Assembly (NCBI GenBank): GCA_016179105.1
Contig: JACOSB010000002.1
Span: 1-47,703, forward strand
Direction of reading: 5' to 3'
Length of the DNA stretch: 47,703 nucleotides
Source: Candidatus Acetothermia bacterium
Lineage (GTDB): Bacteria > Bipolaricaulota > Bipolaricaulia > RBG-16-55-9 > DRXL01
Positions 31,307 through 40,191 of the stretch are shown in pieces. Under the pieces are notes generated by a model. The model worked only from the letters and a program-made list of their open reading frames with translations, was not told where the DNA came from and ran no database searches. A program made the position numbers and the translations under genes. The first letter of the stretch is position 1. Every line of letters begins with the position of its first letter.

Positions 31307-33283
31307 ATGTCCGTAGAACCTATCCTGGAAAATTTGAATCCATCTCAGTTAGTAGCCGTGACTCATTTTGAGGGTCCCCTGCTAATACTCGCCGGCGCGG
31401 GTTCTGGGAAAACTCGCGTCATCACCCATCGTATCGCGTATCTGATGGCTCATTACGGGATTCACGCGAGCCACATCCTTGGAGTCACGTTCACCAACAA
31501 AGCCGCCGAGGAGATGAGGACCCGCGTCGAGCGCTTAGTCGGAAACCAACAAGCGCCGCTCATTCGCACATTCCACTCGACGTGCGCACTGCTCTTGCGC
31601 GAGCATATCGTTCATCTCGCTCCAACATACACGTCTGACTTTACGATTCGCGACGAAGCCGAACAAAGAGCATTGATTACCGAGTGCATGAAAGAGCTTC
31701 ATCTGTCTCCTGAGGACATCAACCCATCGCTCGTCGCCGTGATGATCGATCGCGCGAAAGATGAACTGATCGGTCCCGAAGACTTTGTCTCGCGCCGCGG
31801 GGGGTCCTACGATCCCACATTTATCGAGATGATCGATCGACTCTACAAGCGCTATCAGCGACGCCTAGAGCTCTCCAACGCGGTCGATTTCGCCGACTTA
31901 ATTCGCTTGACCGTCCGGCTCTTTCAAGAACGGCTGGACATTCTCAATCACTACCGGGACCGATTCAAATTTCTACTCATCGATGAGTTCCAAGACACAA
32001 ATTACGCTCAATATATCTTCGCGCGACTGTTGGCCGAGAAGTACGAAAATATCTGCGTCGTCGGCGATGACGATCAAGCGATCTTCAGCTGGCGCGGCGC
32101 GGACCCGACCCACATTTTTAAGTTCGAGAAAGATTTTCCTAAATGCAAAGTCGTTGTGCTCAACCAAAACTATCGCTCGACGGGCAGAATCTTGAAAGCC
32201 GCGAGCTCGGTCATCCGTAACAACTCTCTCAGAAAGCCCAAAGACGTCGAAGCCGTTCGCGAGACGGGCGAAAGAATTTATCTCTACGCCGCGCGCGACG
32301 AAATGGAAGAAGCCGACTATATTGCCCGAGAAGTGACTCGCTTGTGGAAGCTCGAGAACGTTCCGCTCGATGAGATGGCGATTCTCTACCGGGTCAACAC
32401 GCTCTCGCGCGTGCTCGAAGAAGTGCTGATACGATGGCAAATTCCCTACGACGTCGTGCGCGGCCTCAAATTCTATGAACGCCTGGAGATCAAAGATTTG
32501 ATCGCCTATTTACAGTTCCTGCACAACCCCAGCGACGATCTGAGTTTGCTCAGAATCTTAAATAAGCCCCGGCGCGGCATCGGAGACAAAACCGTTAGCA
32601 CGCTCCAAGCGCAGGCTCATAGACTCAGCACTTCGCTCTGGGAGACGATTCAGCAAATGGTGCAGACGAGCACGCTCGGCTCGGCCGCGACCAATCGTCT
32701 CAAACAGTTCATCGAGCTGATGAACGAGCTCAAGCTCAAGATCGCGACGCTCAAGCCCCATGAACTCGCGGGCGAGATTCTGAACAAGACGGGCTATCTG
32801 GTGGAACTACAGAACCAAGGACTGGAAGCCGAGGAGCGTCTGGGCAACATCAAAGAATTTTTGGGCCACCTCGAAGATTTTTCTGCTCGCAACGGAGGAG
32901 GCTTGCGCGAGTTTTTGGAACACATCGCGCTCGTCTCAGAAGCCGATAATTATGAGGAGATCGAAGCGCGACTTTCACTGATGACATTGCATTCGGCTAA
33001 GGGACTGGAATTCGGAGTTATTTTTTTGGTGGGAATGGAAGAAAATCTCTTGCCGCATTCGCGTTCGGTCCGCGAGGGCACGATCGAAGAAGAACGTCGA
33101 CTTTGTTATGTTGGTATCACGCGCGCCAAAGAAAAACTCTACGTAACGTTCACGAACCAGCGCTCGCTCTACGGCTCGATTCTCTTCAATTCTCCTTCGC
33201 GATTTATCTGGGAATTACCCCGCGAAGACTTGGAAGTGCCACAGCCTTGGGCGCTCTCAAGATTTGGTGCAGAGTCTGAATAG
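31307..33283 (+). CDS. PcrA/UvrD-type superfamily 1 DNA helicase
   Basis: 658 residues, with the SF1A helicase motifs in order: Walker A AGAGSGKT (about 29-36), TFTNKAAEEM (Ia), IDEFQDTN (II, about 225-232), GDDDQAIFSWRGA (III), LNQNYRST (IV), a LMTLHSAKGLEF box (V) and VGITRAKEKLYV (VI). The enzyme unwinds DNA 3'-5' in nucleotide excision repair, mismatch repair or plasmid replication. The C-terminus ends after motif VI and lacks the long PcrA tail that often holds a Tudor-like domain; a short ~35-residue tail remains. Ribosome site at 31274-31298 is split. Confidence 0.95.
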   Translation: MSVEPILENLNPSQLVAVTHFEGPLLILAGAGSGKTRVITHRIAYLMAHYGIHASHILGVTFTNKAAEEMRTRVERLVGNQQAPLIRTFHSTCALLLREHIVHLAPTYTSDFTIRDEAEQRALITECMKELHLSPEDINPSLVAVMIDRAKDELIGPEDFVSRRGGSYDPTFIEMIDRLYKRYQRRLELSNAVDFADLIRLTVRLFQERLDILNHYRDRFKFLLIDEFQDTNYAQYIFARLLAEKYENICVVGDDDQAIFSWRGADPTHIFKFEKDFPKCKVVVLNQNYRSTGRILKAASSVIRNNSLRKPKDVEAVRETGERIYLYAARDEMEEADYIAREVTRLWKLENVPLDEMAILYRVNTLSRVLEEVLIRWQIPYDVVRGLKFYERLEIKDLIAYLQFLHNPSDDLSLLRILNKPRRGIGDKTVSTLQAQAHRLSTSLWETIQQMVQTSTLGSAATNRLKQFIELMNELKLKIATLKPHELAGEILNKTGYLVELQNQGLEAEERLGNIKEFLGHLEDFSARNGGGLREFLEHIALVSEADNYEEIEARLSLMTLHSAKGLEFGVIFLVGMEENLLPHSRSVREGTIEEERRLCYVGITRAKEKLYVTFTNQRSLYGSILFNSPSRFIWELPREDLEVPQPWALSRFGAESE

Positions 33284-33354
33284 ATTCGTAGTGATAGGCT
33301 TTTTTGCTTGCCCTGCACATAAAAGGGGCCAACCACGAGGGATTGCCTTTACCG

Positions 33355-33984
33355 CTAATGTTTTCGACTGAGCGCAATCCCGTCGCGCAACGGCACAGTC
33401 ACAGTTTCGAGCGCTGGATGATCTTTGAGAAATTCATTGAAGTTTCGAATCGCTTGCGTCGTCGGATCATTCTCAATGCTCGCGACGCGACCGGCCCATA
33501 AGACATTGTCCGTAGCGATGATGCCCCCCCGTTTCAACTTGGGCAGGATGAGCTCGACCAGATCTCGGTACTGATGCTTGTCGGCGTCATTGAAGACAAA
33601 ATCAAATCGGCCTGTGAGCGTGGGGATAACCTCCATCCCGTCACCGACGATCACTGTGACTTGTTTGCTAAGCTTCGCGTCGGCGATATTTTTTCGCGCT
33701 TCTTCGGCTGTCTCTTCATTGACTTCGATCGTTATCACGCGGCCGCCGCGCCCACAGGCCCGCGCGAGCCAGATCGTCGAGTACCCAATCGCCGTCCCGA
33801 TCTCCAAGATACGTCGAGCACGGATCGAACGAGCCGTCAGCGCCAAAAAGCTCGCCGCGTGGGGACCAACGATCGGAATATTTCTTTGTTCGGCTTCGGC
33901 TTCGAGTCTAGTGAGCAACGCGTCACGCGGGAGAAGCAGATTATGAAGATATTTTTCGACGTGCTCGCGGGTGATCTCATCCAT
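33355..33984 (-). CDS. class I SAM-dependent O-methyltransferase (caffeoyl-CoA OMT type)
   Basis: 209 residues from the ATG at 33984 (AAGGAGG upstream; an ATG at 34008 has none). A Rossmann methyltransferase: motif I ILEIGTAIGYSTIWLA (about 58-73), VNEETAEEARKNIADAKL, motif FNDADKHQYRDLVELILPKLKRGG and TDNVLWAGRV, where the metal-binding Asp and Asn of this family are expected. It may methylate catechol-like molecules or a tRNA base. Substrate unknown. Convergent with the helicase gene; the intergenic gap is 71 bp. Confidence 0.9.
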   Translation of the reverse strand: MDEITREHVEKYLHNLLLPRDALLTRLEAEAEQRNIPIVGPHAASFLALTARSIRARRILEIGTAIGYSTIWLARACGRGGRVITIEVNEETAEEARKNIADAKLSKQVTVIVGDGMEVIPTLTGRFDFVFNDADKHQYRDLVELILPKLKRGGIIATDNVLWAGRVASIENDPTTQAIRNFNEFLKDHPALETVTVPLRDGIALSRKH

Positions 33985-34061
33985 GGACCCCTCCTTGAGA
34001 TTCTCCACAGAGTCTAGGATTCCAAAACTACTCTGTCAAATGATCTCATTACGAAAAATCT

Positions 34062-34089
34062 GTAAGAGCAATTCGCGAACTGCCCCTAC
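34062..34089. repeat. degenerate GTAGGGGC palindrome
   Basis: GTAAGAGCAATTCG and CGAACTGCCCCTAC: the right arm is intact and the left arm differs from it at three G-to-A places. One arm has decayed. Confidence 0.65.
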
Positions 34090-34119
34090 GCGGGAATTTG
34101 ATGGATCGACACAACGCGA

Positions 34120-35220
34120 CTAGCGCAGCACGAAGAACTTGTTCATTTCACTCCGTACTGATTCACCATCGTGCCCGAGTACAGTGACCACATAGAGATA
34201 GACCCCATTGGCCCACGCGCTTTGCGCGCTGCCTAAACTGAAACTAAGACGAGCGCCTGCTGATCGAGCATTGACCAAATTGTCTCCAGTCAAGTCATAG
34301 ATTGTGACTTCGATGGCCGCAATGCCCGTGCCTATCACTCGCACAGTGAAATGCCCACTCACCAAAGCATCGGGAAGGAGTTTTACCGATTGCACTGAGA
34401 AATGCTTCACGAGTGGGGCCGTCTGGCTTGGGCTTTGGATGACTCGTAGCTCCTGGCTGATCCGGGCCATCAATCGGTCGGTCATTCGGATCATGGTGAA
34501 GATCGCGTTCTTGGCACGCACCGCTCGGACAGTACAGAGCTTGGCTTCTCGTAAGGCGGCTCTTTCATCAGTCAGTATTTCCGTATCCAGAGCAGCGATC
34601 GCGTCTACGATGAAATCTCTCGCATCTTTGTTCGCTTTACAGCTATCGCCGAGCAGAATGTTCCGCACGCCGCCGAGCGTGAGATTGATCTGGTGCAGTT
34701 GGTCGAGAGCGCTACCGATGAGCGAGGCGAGTGCGCTCTCCGTCGTTGAGTTGATAATGCCGTTTTCTAAGAGCGCACGGATGCTCTCGGAAATCGAGTC
34801 GACCCGATCCGAATTGTTCTGATCTTTAAGTTTATCTTCTATGCGAGCCTCAAAATCTTCGATCGCTCGGAGAGTCGTTCCGGGCGTCTGGCTGGCGAGC
34901 ATACTGATATTATCACGGATACCGGCGAGCGACGTTGCGAGATTAGGCGTTTGCACACGACCGATCCCATCGGCGGCACTCGACATCGAACGAAATAGTG
35001 AAAACAACGTTTTATCCAGCCCAAAAATTTTGCTGCGCAACTCTCTCAAATCCAATTGGACACGAGAGATTTCTAGTCGTGTCCCTTTGATCGTGACCTC
35101 CGGCGTCTGGAGTTCGGGCATATACTGAAAAGTTTGTGCCGCAGCGACTGCTGTGACCAGAGTCAAACATACAGCGACTCCGATCAAGGCAGAGAAAATT
35201 TTCAACCGTGAGCAGTTCAT
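34120..35220 (-). CDS. secreted helical protein with a C-terminal Por/FlgD-like beta domain
   Basis: 366 residues from the ATG at 35220 (GAGAGGAGA upstream). A signal peptide ends near AVAAA-QTF (about 28). A long helical region with heptads follows, with cysteines at two places near residues 195 and 230. The last 85 residues are a beta domain: VTIYDLTGDNLVNARSAG, then SAWANGVYLYVVTVLGHDG and the end NKFFVLR. It aligns well with the protein at 16908-17984 (IYTLGGTLV / IYDLTGDNLV; NGAYLVVV / NGVYLYVV). Function unknown; exported, perhaps surface-bound. A promoter with TTGACT/TATGCT lies upstream. Confidence 0.8.
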   Translation of the reverse strand: MNCSRLKIFSALIGVAVCLTLVTAVAAAQTFQYMPELQTPEVTIKGTRLEISRVQLDLRELRSKIFGLDKTLFSLFRSMSSAADGIGRVQTPNLATSLAGIRDNISMLASQTPGTTLRAIEDFEARIEDKLKDQNNSDRVDSISESIRALLENGIINSTTESALASLIGSALDQLHQINLTLGGVRNILLGDSCKANKDARDFIVDAIAALDTEILTDERAALREAKLCTVRAVRAKNAIFTMIRMTDRLMARISQELRVIQSPSQTAPLVKHFSVQSVKLLPDALVSGHFTVRVIGTGIAAIEVTIYDLTGDNLVNARSAGARLSFSLGSAQSAWANGVYLYVVTVLGHDGESVRSEMNKFFVLR

Positions 35221-35351
35221 GCGTGTCTCCTCTCTGGATAGATCATAGAAGAACAAATCTTGCCTAGGCGATGGGTTGTCGATCACCCACGCGGCTCAAC
35301 ATCACTCTACTCGATAATTTTGGACTGGTCGCTCAATAAAGTTCTACGCTC

Positions 35352-35380
35352 AGCATACACATTGAGCCAAAACCAGTCAA
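35352..35380 (-). promoter_or_regulatory. promoter of the secreted helical protein gene
   Basis: On the minus strand TTGACT (35375-35380), 17 bp, TATGCT (35352-35357). The leader is about 125 bases. Confidence 0.6.
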
Positions 35381-35419
35381 GCCTTTTTAGTTAATGACCA
35401 AATGCCAATGGCGAATCTC

Positions 35420-35439
35420 TTGGTGCCTTGGCGGTTTTG
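35420..35439 (-). repeat. CCGCCAAG-type dispersed repeat
   Basis: On the minus strand AAACCGCCAAGGCACCAAG. Compare 37074-37112. Confidence 0.5.
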
Positions 35440-35449
35440 TTTGAAGTTG

Positions 35450-36241
35450 CTAGTGCGGGCGGCGCTTCCAGGCAATCTGTAATCCCTTGAGCGTCAAATA
35501 GGGGTCGTGCTCGAAGATCTCGGGAACGTGCTTGACGAAAAATTTTCCCCAGCCGCCCGTCGCGATCACTTTTAGTTGAGGCTCGTCCAGCTCGTTGCGA
35601 AACCGTGCGATGAGCCCACGCACTAAATCAATGAAACCGAACACAAACCCAGCTCGGATATGCTCGTCGGTGGTCTTGCCGATGACGCTGGCAGGTGGCG
35701 TCAGCTGCACTTCGTACAGTTGTGCTGCACGTTGGAACAGCGCGGTCGCGGACATCTCCAGCTGCGGCGCGATCGCTCCGCCGAGAAAGACGCCTTGTTT
35801 CGAGACAAGATTGAACGTCGACGCTGTCCCAAAGTTGATGACGAGCAAGGGGCCGCCGTAAAGAGTAAACCCAGCGAGCGAGTCGGCTAATCGGTCATTG
35901 CCCACTTTGGCTGGCTCTTCGACGTCGAGCGGGACCAAGCCCCATTGATAGTTAAAGAAATGAGGCTCGATACGCAAGTGCCGTTTGAACGCTTCGCCCA
36001 AGGGCCAATTCAGGTGGGGCACCACCGAACTGACGATGACACCCTCCAGATCGCCTGGACGTACGCTCATGCCCTCGACCAGCCCTTTGAATTGTAGGCC
36101 GAGCTCGTCGGGCGTGCGCCCGCGGTCGGTGGCCAACTGAAAATTGTCCACGACCTCGCCGTTGCGAAAGACGCCCAGCTTGATGAGCGTGTTTCCCATA
36201 TCCACAGCCAACAAGAGTTTTTCACTTCTTTTCTTTTTCAT
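35450..36241 (-). CDS. coaX: type III pantothenate kinase
   Basis: 263 residues from the ATG at 36241, which overlaps the stop of lplA (ATGA). CoaX phosphorylates pantothenate, the first step of CoA synthesis; unlike CoaA it is not feedback-inhibited and needs a monovalent cation such as K+. The ASKHA fold shows the N-terminal phosphate loop LLLAVDMGNTLIKLGVF, the NDRLADSLAGF segment, and LLVINFGTASTFNLV with the GG-x-I-x-P-like box (LGGAIAPQLEMS). All are intact. Co-transcribed with lplA; CoA and lipoate enzymes in one unit, both used by 2-oxoacid dehydrogenases. Confidence 0.94.
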   Translation of the reverse strand: MKKKRSEKLLLAVDMGNTLIKLGVFRNGEVVDNFQLATDRGRTPDELGLQFKGLVEGMSVRPGDLEGVIVSSVVPHLNWPLGEAFKRHLRIEPHFFNYQWGLVPLDVEEPAKVGNDRLADSLAGFTLYGGPLLVINFGTASTFNLVSKQGVFLGGAIAPQLEMSATALFQRAAQLYEVQLTPPASVIGKTTDEHIRAGFVFGFIDLVRGLIARFRNELDEPQLKVIATGGWGKFFVKHVPEIFEHDPYLTLKGLQIAWKRRPH

Positions 36242-37029
36242 CGTAAGAAGTTCCACGCACGCGTTGAATATTTTTCAGCAAACAGTGTACACGCCCGTTC
36301 AGCCACATGCTCGCTCAGAGCTATGGGCTCAAACTCAAGATCAAAACGATGCTCGAAGCCTTTTTGGATCGCGCGCTTCAGTTCTTCGAGCGGGAGCGCT
36401 CGACTCAAAAATTCTTCCAAACCCGCCGACTTCGCTCTGAGTAAACGTAGAGTGTCTTCACTGCGTTTCAACTTAAACACGTGCACTAATTTTTCATAGT
36501 CGAGCGTGAGGGGAATCGAGCCATGCTGGAGCACCGCATGTTTTGTTCTCATCTGGGCGCTACCGATCACTTTTTTCCCCTGAATTGTGAGCTCGGCGTA
36601 AGCTGGGGCAACAAAACAAACCGGGTTTTTCTCAGCGCGCGCATCGGGATGTCGCGGGGTCAGCTGCGCCTGCAGCCCCAGCTCGCGTAAGCCCCAGGCG
36701 AGCGCCTCGCTCAGCATCTCATAAGACTTCTCGACGCTCTCTGCTAACAGTGCTATGGGGCCAATAACACTGTACGTCAGTTCTCGGTCGTGCAAGACGG
36801 CGCGGCCCCCGGTGGGTCGACGAATCCAGTCGAAGCCGGCGCGTTCGCACGCTTCCAGGTCTACTTCGTCGACGCTCTGAAAATAGCCGAGTGAGAGCGT
36901 CGGCGCTTCCCACCCGTAAAAGCGCAAGATGGGAATTTGCTCAATTTCGGCCATCTGCAACAGCGCTTCATCGATGGCCATATTCCAGGCCGCGTGTCTT
37001 ATGCCCGTATCGAGTAACTTCCAGACCAT
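36238..37029 (-). CDS. lipoate-protein ligase A family protein
   Basis: 263 residues from the ATG at 37029; earlier starts would run into the CCGCCAAG repeat. The BPL_LplA_LipB fold shows RFYGWEAPTLSLGYFQ, the RRPTGGRAVLHDRELTYSVI loop (about 67-86) that grips the lipoyl-adenylate, and the catalytic lysine in GKKVIGSAQMRTKHAVLQHGS. It may attach free lipoate (LplA) or transfer octanoate (LipM). The two are hard to tell apart by sequence. First gene of a two-gene unit with coaX. Confidence 0.9.
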   Translation of the reverse strand: MVWKLLDTGIRHAAWNMAIDEALLQMAEIEQIPILRFYGWEAPTLSLGYFQSVDEVDLEACERAGFDWIRRPTGGRAVLHDRELTYSVIGPIALLAESVEKSYEMLSEALAWGLRELGLQAQLTPRHPDARAEKNPVCFVAPAYAELTIQGKKVIGSAQMRTKHAVLQHGSIPLTLDYEKLVHVFKLKRSEDTLRLLRAKSAGLEEFLSRALPLEELKRAIQKGFEHRFDLEFEPIALSEHVAERACTLFAEKYSTRAWNFLR

Positions 37030-37073
37030 GCCCTCGATGCTAGCGCAAATGGGCTGCATTGTGCAATTGAAAA

Positions 37074-37112
37074 AAACTAACCGCCAAGACGCCAAGGGCG
37101 CCAAGAAAATTC
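37074..37112 (+). repeat. CCGCCAAG-type dispersed repeat, long copy
   Basis: Contains CCGCCAAGACGCCAAGGGCGCCAAG as three CGCCAAG units, given here in parts: ACCGCCAAGACGCCAAG then GGCGCCAAGAAAATTCT. Lies just upstream of lplA on the other strand. Confidence 0.7.
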
Positions 37113-37334
37113 TCTATTTCGACGGTTTCCTGCGCTTAAGAAAGATCTGTGGGGAAGAGAGTTTTGCACAGAGGGGTACTACGTGGCTACAGTGAATCAG
37201 TATTAATCCTTCTTCATGTTACCTTTCTGATCTAAAACTATCATAGCTTACTTTCTGCTTTCGCGCGCATAGGTCCGATCTTTCCTTTGTCTGAAAGGCA
37301 AAAGATTTCGCCTTCTCCTTTATAAGAACGGCAG
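37113..37334. other. intergenic region without a recognisable gene
   Basis: The stretch from 37030 to 37405 holds the CCGCCAAG repeat and a terminator. The remaining 220 bp shows no convincing frame or RNA; a weak hairpin CCTTTGTCTGAAAGG at about 37276 was seen. Confidence 0.5.
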
Positions 37335-37372
37335 AGAAAACCAAAGAGCGCCCGCGGCCTCGCGAGCGCTCT
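37335..37372 (-). terminator. terminator of the metalloprotease gene
   Basis: On the minus strand AGAGCGC-T-CGCG pairs with CGCG-G-GCGCTCT around AGGC (37345-37372), followed by TTGGTTTTCTC. Confidence 0.8.
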
Positions 37373-37405
37373 CACACTTTGGTCCCACAGTTTGTCTGAG
37401 GAGCC

Positions 37406-40075
37406 TTAGTCGGCCTTCAACGCGTGCTCGATCCGATGCTGTGCTTCCATCAGATGTGCCTTGGCCATCGCGTTGAGCGAACCTGAAGAAAGAGCTTTCC
37501 CGATCGCGTCTGTGATGCGCATCAACTCGGCATACGCCAGCGCGCGGGCATCGTTCATCTCCGGTATGAGCGCGACCGAGCTCGTGGATGCCGGACCGAC
37601 GCTGGACTTGCTCGTAGCTAACGCGATGAGTTTGTCCAAATACGCGCTCTGGGTTGCCCGCTGGAAGGAGTCGGCGGGCGTTGTCCCCTTGAGCACATCC
37701 GCCCAAATCGTGTCCGTAAAGCCTAAGAAGAGCTCATCTAAGGTGAACGGCTTGTCCTCACTCGCTCGATAGGCATTATCACGAATGCGCATCAAGCGCT
37801 CCGGCCAGAAGGCTATCTCCAGCAAATTCACACGGTACGCTGTGACGATGTCGTGAATGGGGTACGTGAAGCGCTGCCCTACATGCCAATTGGAAGCCCA
37901 ATCAATCCAACGTTGTGGCGTGATCTTGTCCAACAGGTCTTTGGGGAAATCGCTGATTGCTTCCGATGTGAAGGCTTTCAAAATGAACTGCAATGCTTTC
38001 CGTTGCTCGTCGGCCGGAAGCGCTTTGAGCGGTGTGAGGTTCATCGAATCGCCTTGATGGGCGCGGGTGACCTGCAATCCGCCGATCATTTTCGCATAGC
38101 TCGAATAGCCACGCATCTTTTCCGAGAGTAGAGAATTGACAGCGCCGCGCAACGGCCAGAACTCACTGCCTTCTTGGATGAGTCGCCCCTCCAAGCCCGT
38201 CCAGAGCTTGCTCACCAAATTTTGCAAATCCTCGTAGTAAGCGAGCGGATTCGAGCCGAGGTCCCATTGGTTGATGTTCGGGTCCAATGCATACGGATAG
38301 AGCCAAGCATCTTCATCGGTCCCGTAGCGGTACTCGTCGCGATAATGCTCGGCAGCCAGGTTCTGCAACTGAGCGTGCGGCTCCAGGGTTTCGTTGCCGA
38401 CTGGCAGATAGCCCCACTTGATCGCCCATTCATCATACGGGCCGACCGTGGAAGAATAGTACTCGCCCTGCTTCGAGCGATCGCTCGAGATATTGGGTGG
38501 GTTGTAATCCATGACCGACGCGCTGATCCCGTGTTCTTTCGTAAAATTCGCATCTTGGAGCTCCTCGTTGGGCACGGCCGTGCTCGCCTTAAAATTATGA
38601 CGAAGCCCGAAGGCATGGCCCACTTCGTGCATGGTCACTTCACGCAGTGCCGCGCCCACGTATTCTTGTGGGATTTTCCCATTTGGGCCCATGATTCCAT
38701 CGGCCATGAGCGTGTAGCGCAAGAGTGCCATGTGTTCGGCCATACCCGCCCCATAGGCACAAAGTCTTTCGAAGTGCTCGGGGTTGATCAGCCGCGCAAG
38801 TTCCAAGGCTTTTGTTTCTTCTTGGGGGAAATCCATCGCTTTCTCATCGGCCAAACGATCGTGCTCACCGGCGAGCGCACGAACCCAGTCTGACGTAAAG
38901 AGAATATCCGCGTTGAGGATCTCGCCGCTGCGCGGGTCCACATCCGAAGGACCGATCGCGAAGACCGACGAGACCGAGGGCATCCAGCGAATAGTCGAGT
39001 AACGAGCATCCCCGGCGTCCCAATTGGGATCGTTCGGTTGGTCCATCACGACGATCGCGTTCTTGATGCCTGCCGCCTCAAAGGCTTTGTTCCAGGCTTC
39101 GATGCCTTCTTTGATATAGGGCTTGAACTCTTTAGGAATCGTATTCTCTAGGTAAAAGGCGATTGGTTTCACGGGCTCCGACAAGGGAGCGTAAGGATCT
39201 TTCTTCTCTAAGCGCCAGCGATTGACCAAACGCACTGTGTTGGTGGGCCCGTACTGCTGGCTAAAGTCTTTGTAGGTCGTGGTGAAGTAGCCAACGCGGT
39301 CATCAGCTACTCGCGGCTTCATCGGCTCATCGGGCAGAGCGAGCAGGCTGTAGTGATAAGCGATCGGCAGACTCTTCTCATCGGGAATGGTCACGCTCGG
39401 AATAGGACCTGAGGCCGCGAATGTCAAATCTGTCTCGATTTCCACGTTTTGCGGGAAGCCCTTGACGGAGACGAGCGTCGAGCGGCTGCGGTCCAGAGTG
39501 AAACGCACGTTGTAGATTTGAGGTAAGACATCGCTGAGATTGGGCCAGTCCGACAGGAAGAGTCCGGTCGCGTCGATGAGATACCGCCCCGCTTTTTCAT
39601 CCCGAGAGGCGATGGTGAACGTCTGCCGCACGGACTCGCGGAACCCGAGGTCGACCATGCGACCCAAGGGCGTGCCTTTGTCGCCACGGAAGTACGGGTT
39701 ACGGGTGACGAGTTCGATTTTATCGTTGCGCAAGCGGAAGGCCATCATATCGGTGCGCAACGGATAGCCCGTCAGTAAGAAGGACTCGCCGATGCCGCGG
39801 GCCATCTGGATGACGACGAGAAAATCTTTGTTGAACTGAGATTTATTGACTTCGAGATAGAGGGTCCCGTCAGGCTTTTTGTACGTATTAAAATAACCGA
39901 GAGATGCCTCCATGTTGGCGACGAACTGGTCCACTGAGGGAGGCTCTGGTTTTGGCGCTTCTTGCGCAGTGACGAAGGCTAGATCTCCGGAGAGAGAAAC
40001 CAGCAGACCGAACAGCAACGCACAGAGAGAGACCGCCAAAGAGAGTCGAAACACTCGACTGATACGAACGGGCAT
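37406..40075 (-). CDS. secreted zinc-dependent metalloprotease (DUF5117/DUF5118/DUF4953 type)
   Basis: 889 residues. A long signal segment (about 8-36, LSLAVSLCALLFGLLVSLSG) leads to DUF5118/DUF5117-like domains with a short N-terminal helix (about 47-58), then a mature beta domain (about 60-330), and a catalytic domain with HEVGHAFGLRH (near residue 479), the HExxHxxGxxH zinc box of metzincins, followed by a Met-turn-like segment SVMDYNPPN. The C-terminal half is helical. Proteins of this kind occur in many bacteria and their substrates are unknown. A strong GGAGG precedes the ATG, and the upstream region has a palindrome (40132-40145). Terminator at 37335-37372. Confidence 0.93.
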   Translation of the reverse strand: MPVRISRVFRLSLAVSLCALLFGLLVSLSGDLAFVTAQEAPKPEPPSVDQFVANMEASLGYFNTYKKPDGTLYLEVNKSQFNKDFLVVIQMARGIGESFLLTGYPLRTDMMAFRLRNDKIELVTRNPYFRGDKGTPLGRMVDLGFRESVRQTFTIASRDEKAGRYLIDATGLFLSDWPNLSDVLPQIYNVRFTLDRSRSTLVSVKGFPQNVEIETDLTFAASGPIPSVTIPDEKSLPIAYHYSLLALPDEPMKPRVADDRVGYFTTTYKDFSQQYGPTNTVRLVNRWRLEKKDPYAPLSEPVKPIAFYLENTIPKEFKPYIKEGIEAWNKAFEAAGIKNAIVVMDQPNDPNWDAGDARYSTIRWMPSVSSVFAIGPSDVDPRSGEILNADILFTSDWVRALAGEHDRLADEKAMDFPQEETKALELARLINPEHFERLCAYGAGMAEHMALLRYTLMADGIMGPNGKIPQEYVGAALREVTMHEVGHAFGLRHNFKASTAVPNEELQDANFTKEHGISASVMDYNPPNISSDRSKQGEYYSSTVGPYDEWAIKWGYLPVGNETLEPHAQLQNLAAEHYRDEYRYGTDEDAWLYPYALDPNINQWDLGSNPLAYYEDLQNLVSKLWTGLEGRLIQEGSEFWPLRGAVNSLLSEKMRGYSSYAKMIGGLQVTRAHQGDSMNLTPLKALPADEQRKALQFILKAFTSEAISDFPKDLLDKITPQRWIDWASNWHVGQRFTYPIHDIVTAYRVNLLEIAFWPERLMRIRDNAYRASEDKPFTLDELFLGFTDTIWADVLKGTTPADSFQRATQSAYLDKLIALATSKSSVGPASTSSVALIPEMNDARALAYAELMRITDAIGKALSSGSLNAMAKAHLMEAQHRIEHALKAD

Positions 40076-40131
40076 GATGAGATCCTCCTAGGTTTGAGAA
40101 GTATACACTTCCATTTCTATGGGCTCTGGCC

Positions 40132-40145
40132 TATAGTTTACTATA
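40132..40145. promoter_or_regulatory. 14-bp palindrome between divergent genes
   Basis: TATAGTTTACTATA, perfect arms of 6 with a 2-base centre. Lies between the metalloprotease gene and a membrane-protein gene, so it could be an operator. No factor known. Confidence 0.4.
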
Positions 40146-40152
40146 AATGCCC

Positions 40153-40182
40153 TTGCTTCTGACAGTCCCCAAAGAGTAAGAT
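40153..40182 (+). promoter_or_regulatory. candidate promoter with almost no leader
   Basis: TTGCTT (40153-40158), 18 bp, TAAGAT (40177-40182). The ATG at 40192 is 9 bases downstream, so the transcript would be leaderless or nearly so. Confidence 0.5.
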
Positions 40183-40191
40183 AAATGGCCT

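Noticed and set aside
36690..37195. Plus- and minus-strand frames overlapping lplA
   Set aside because: Alternative-frame shadows of lplA with arginine- or serine-rich sequence and no family.
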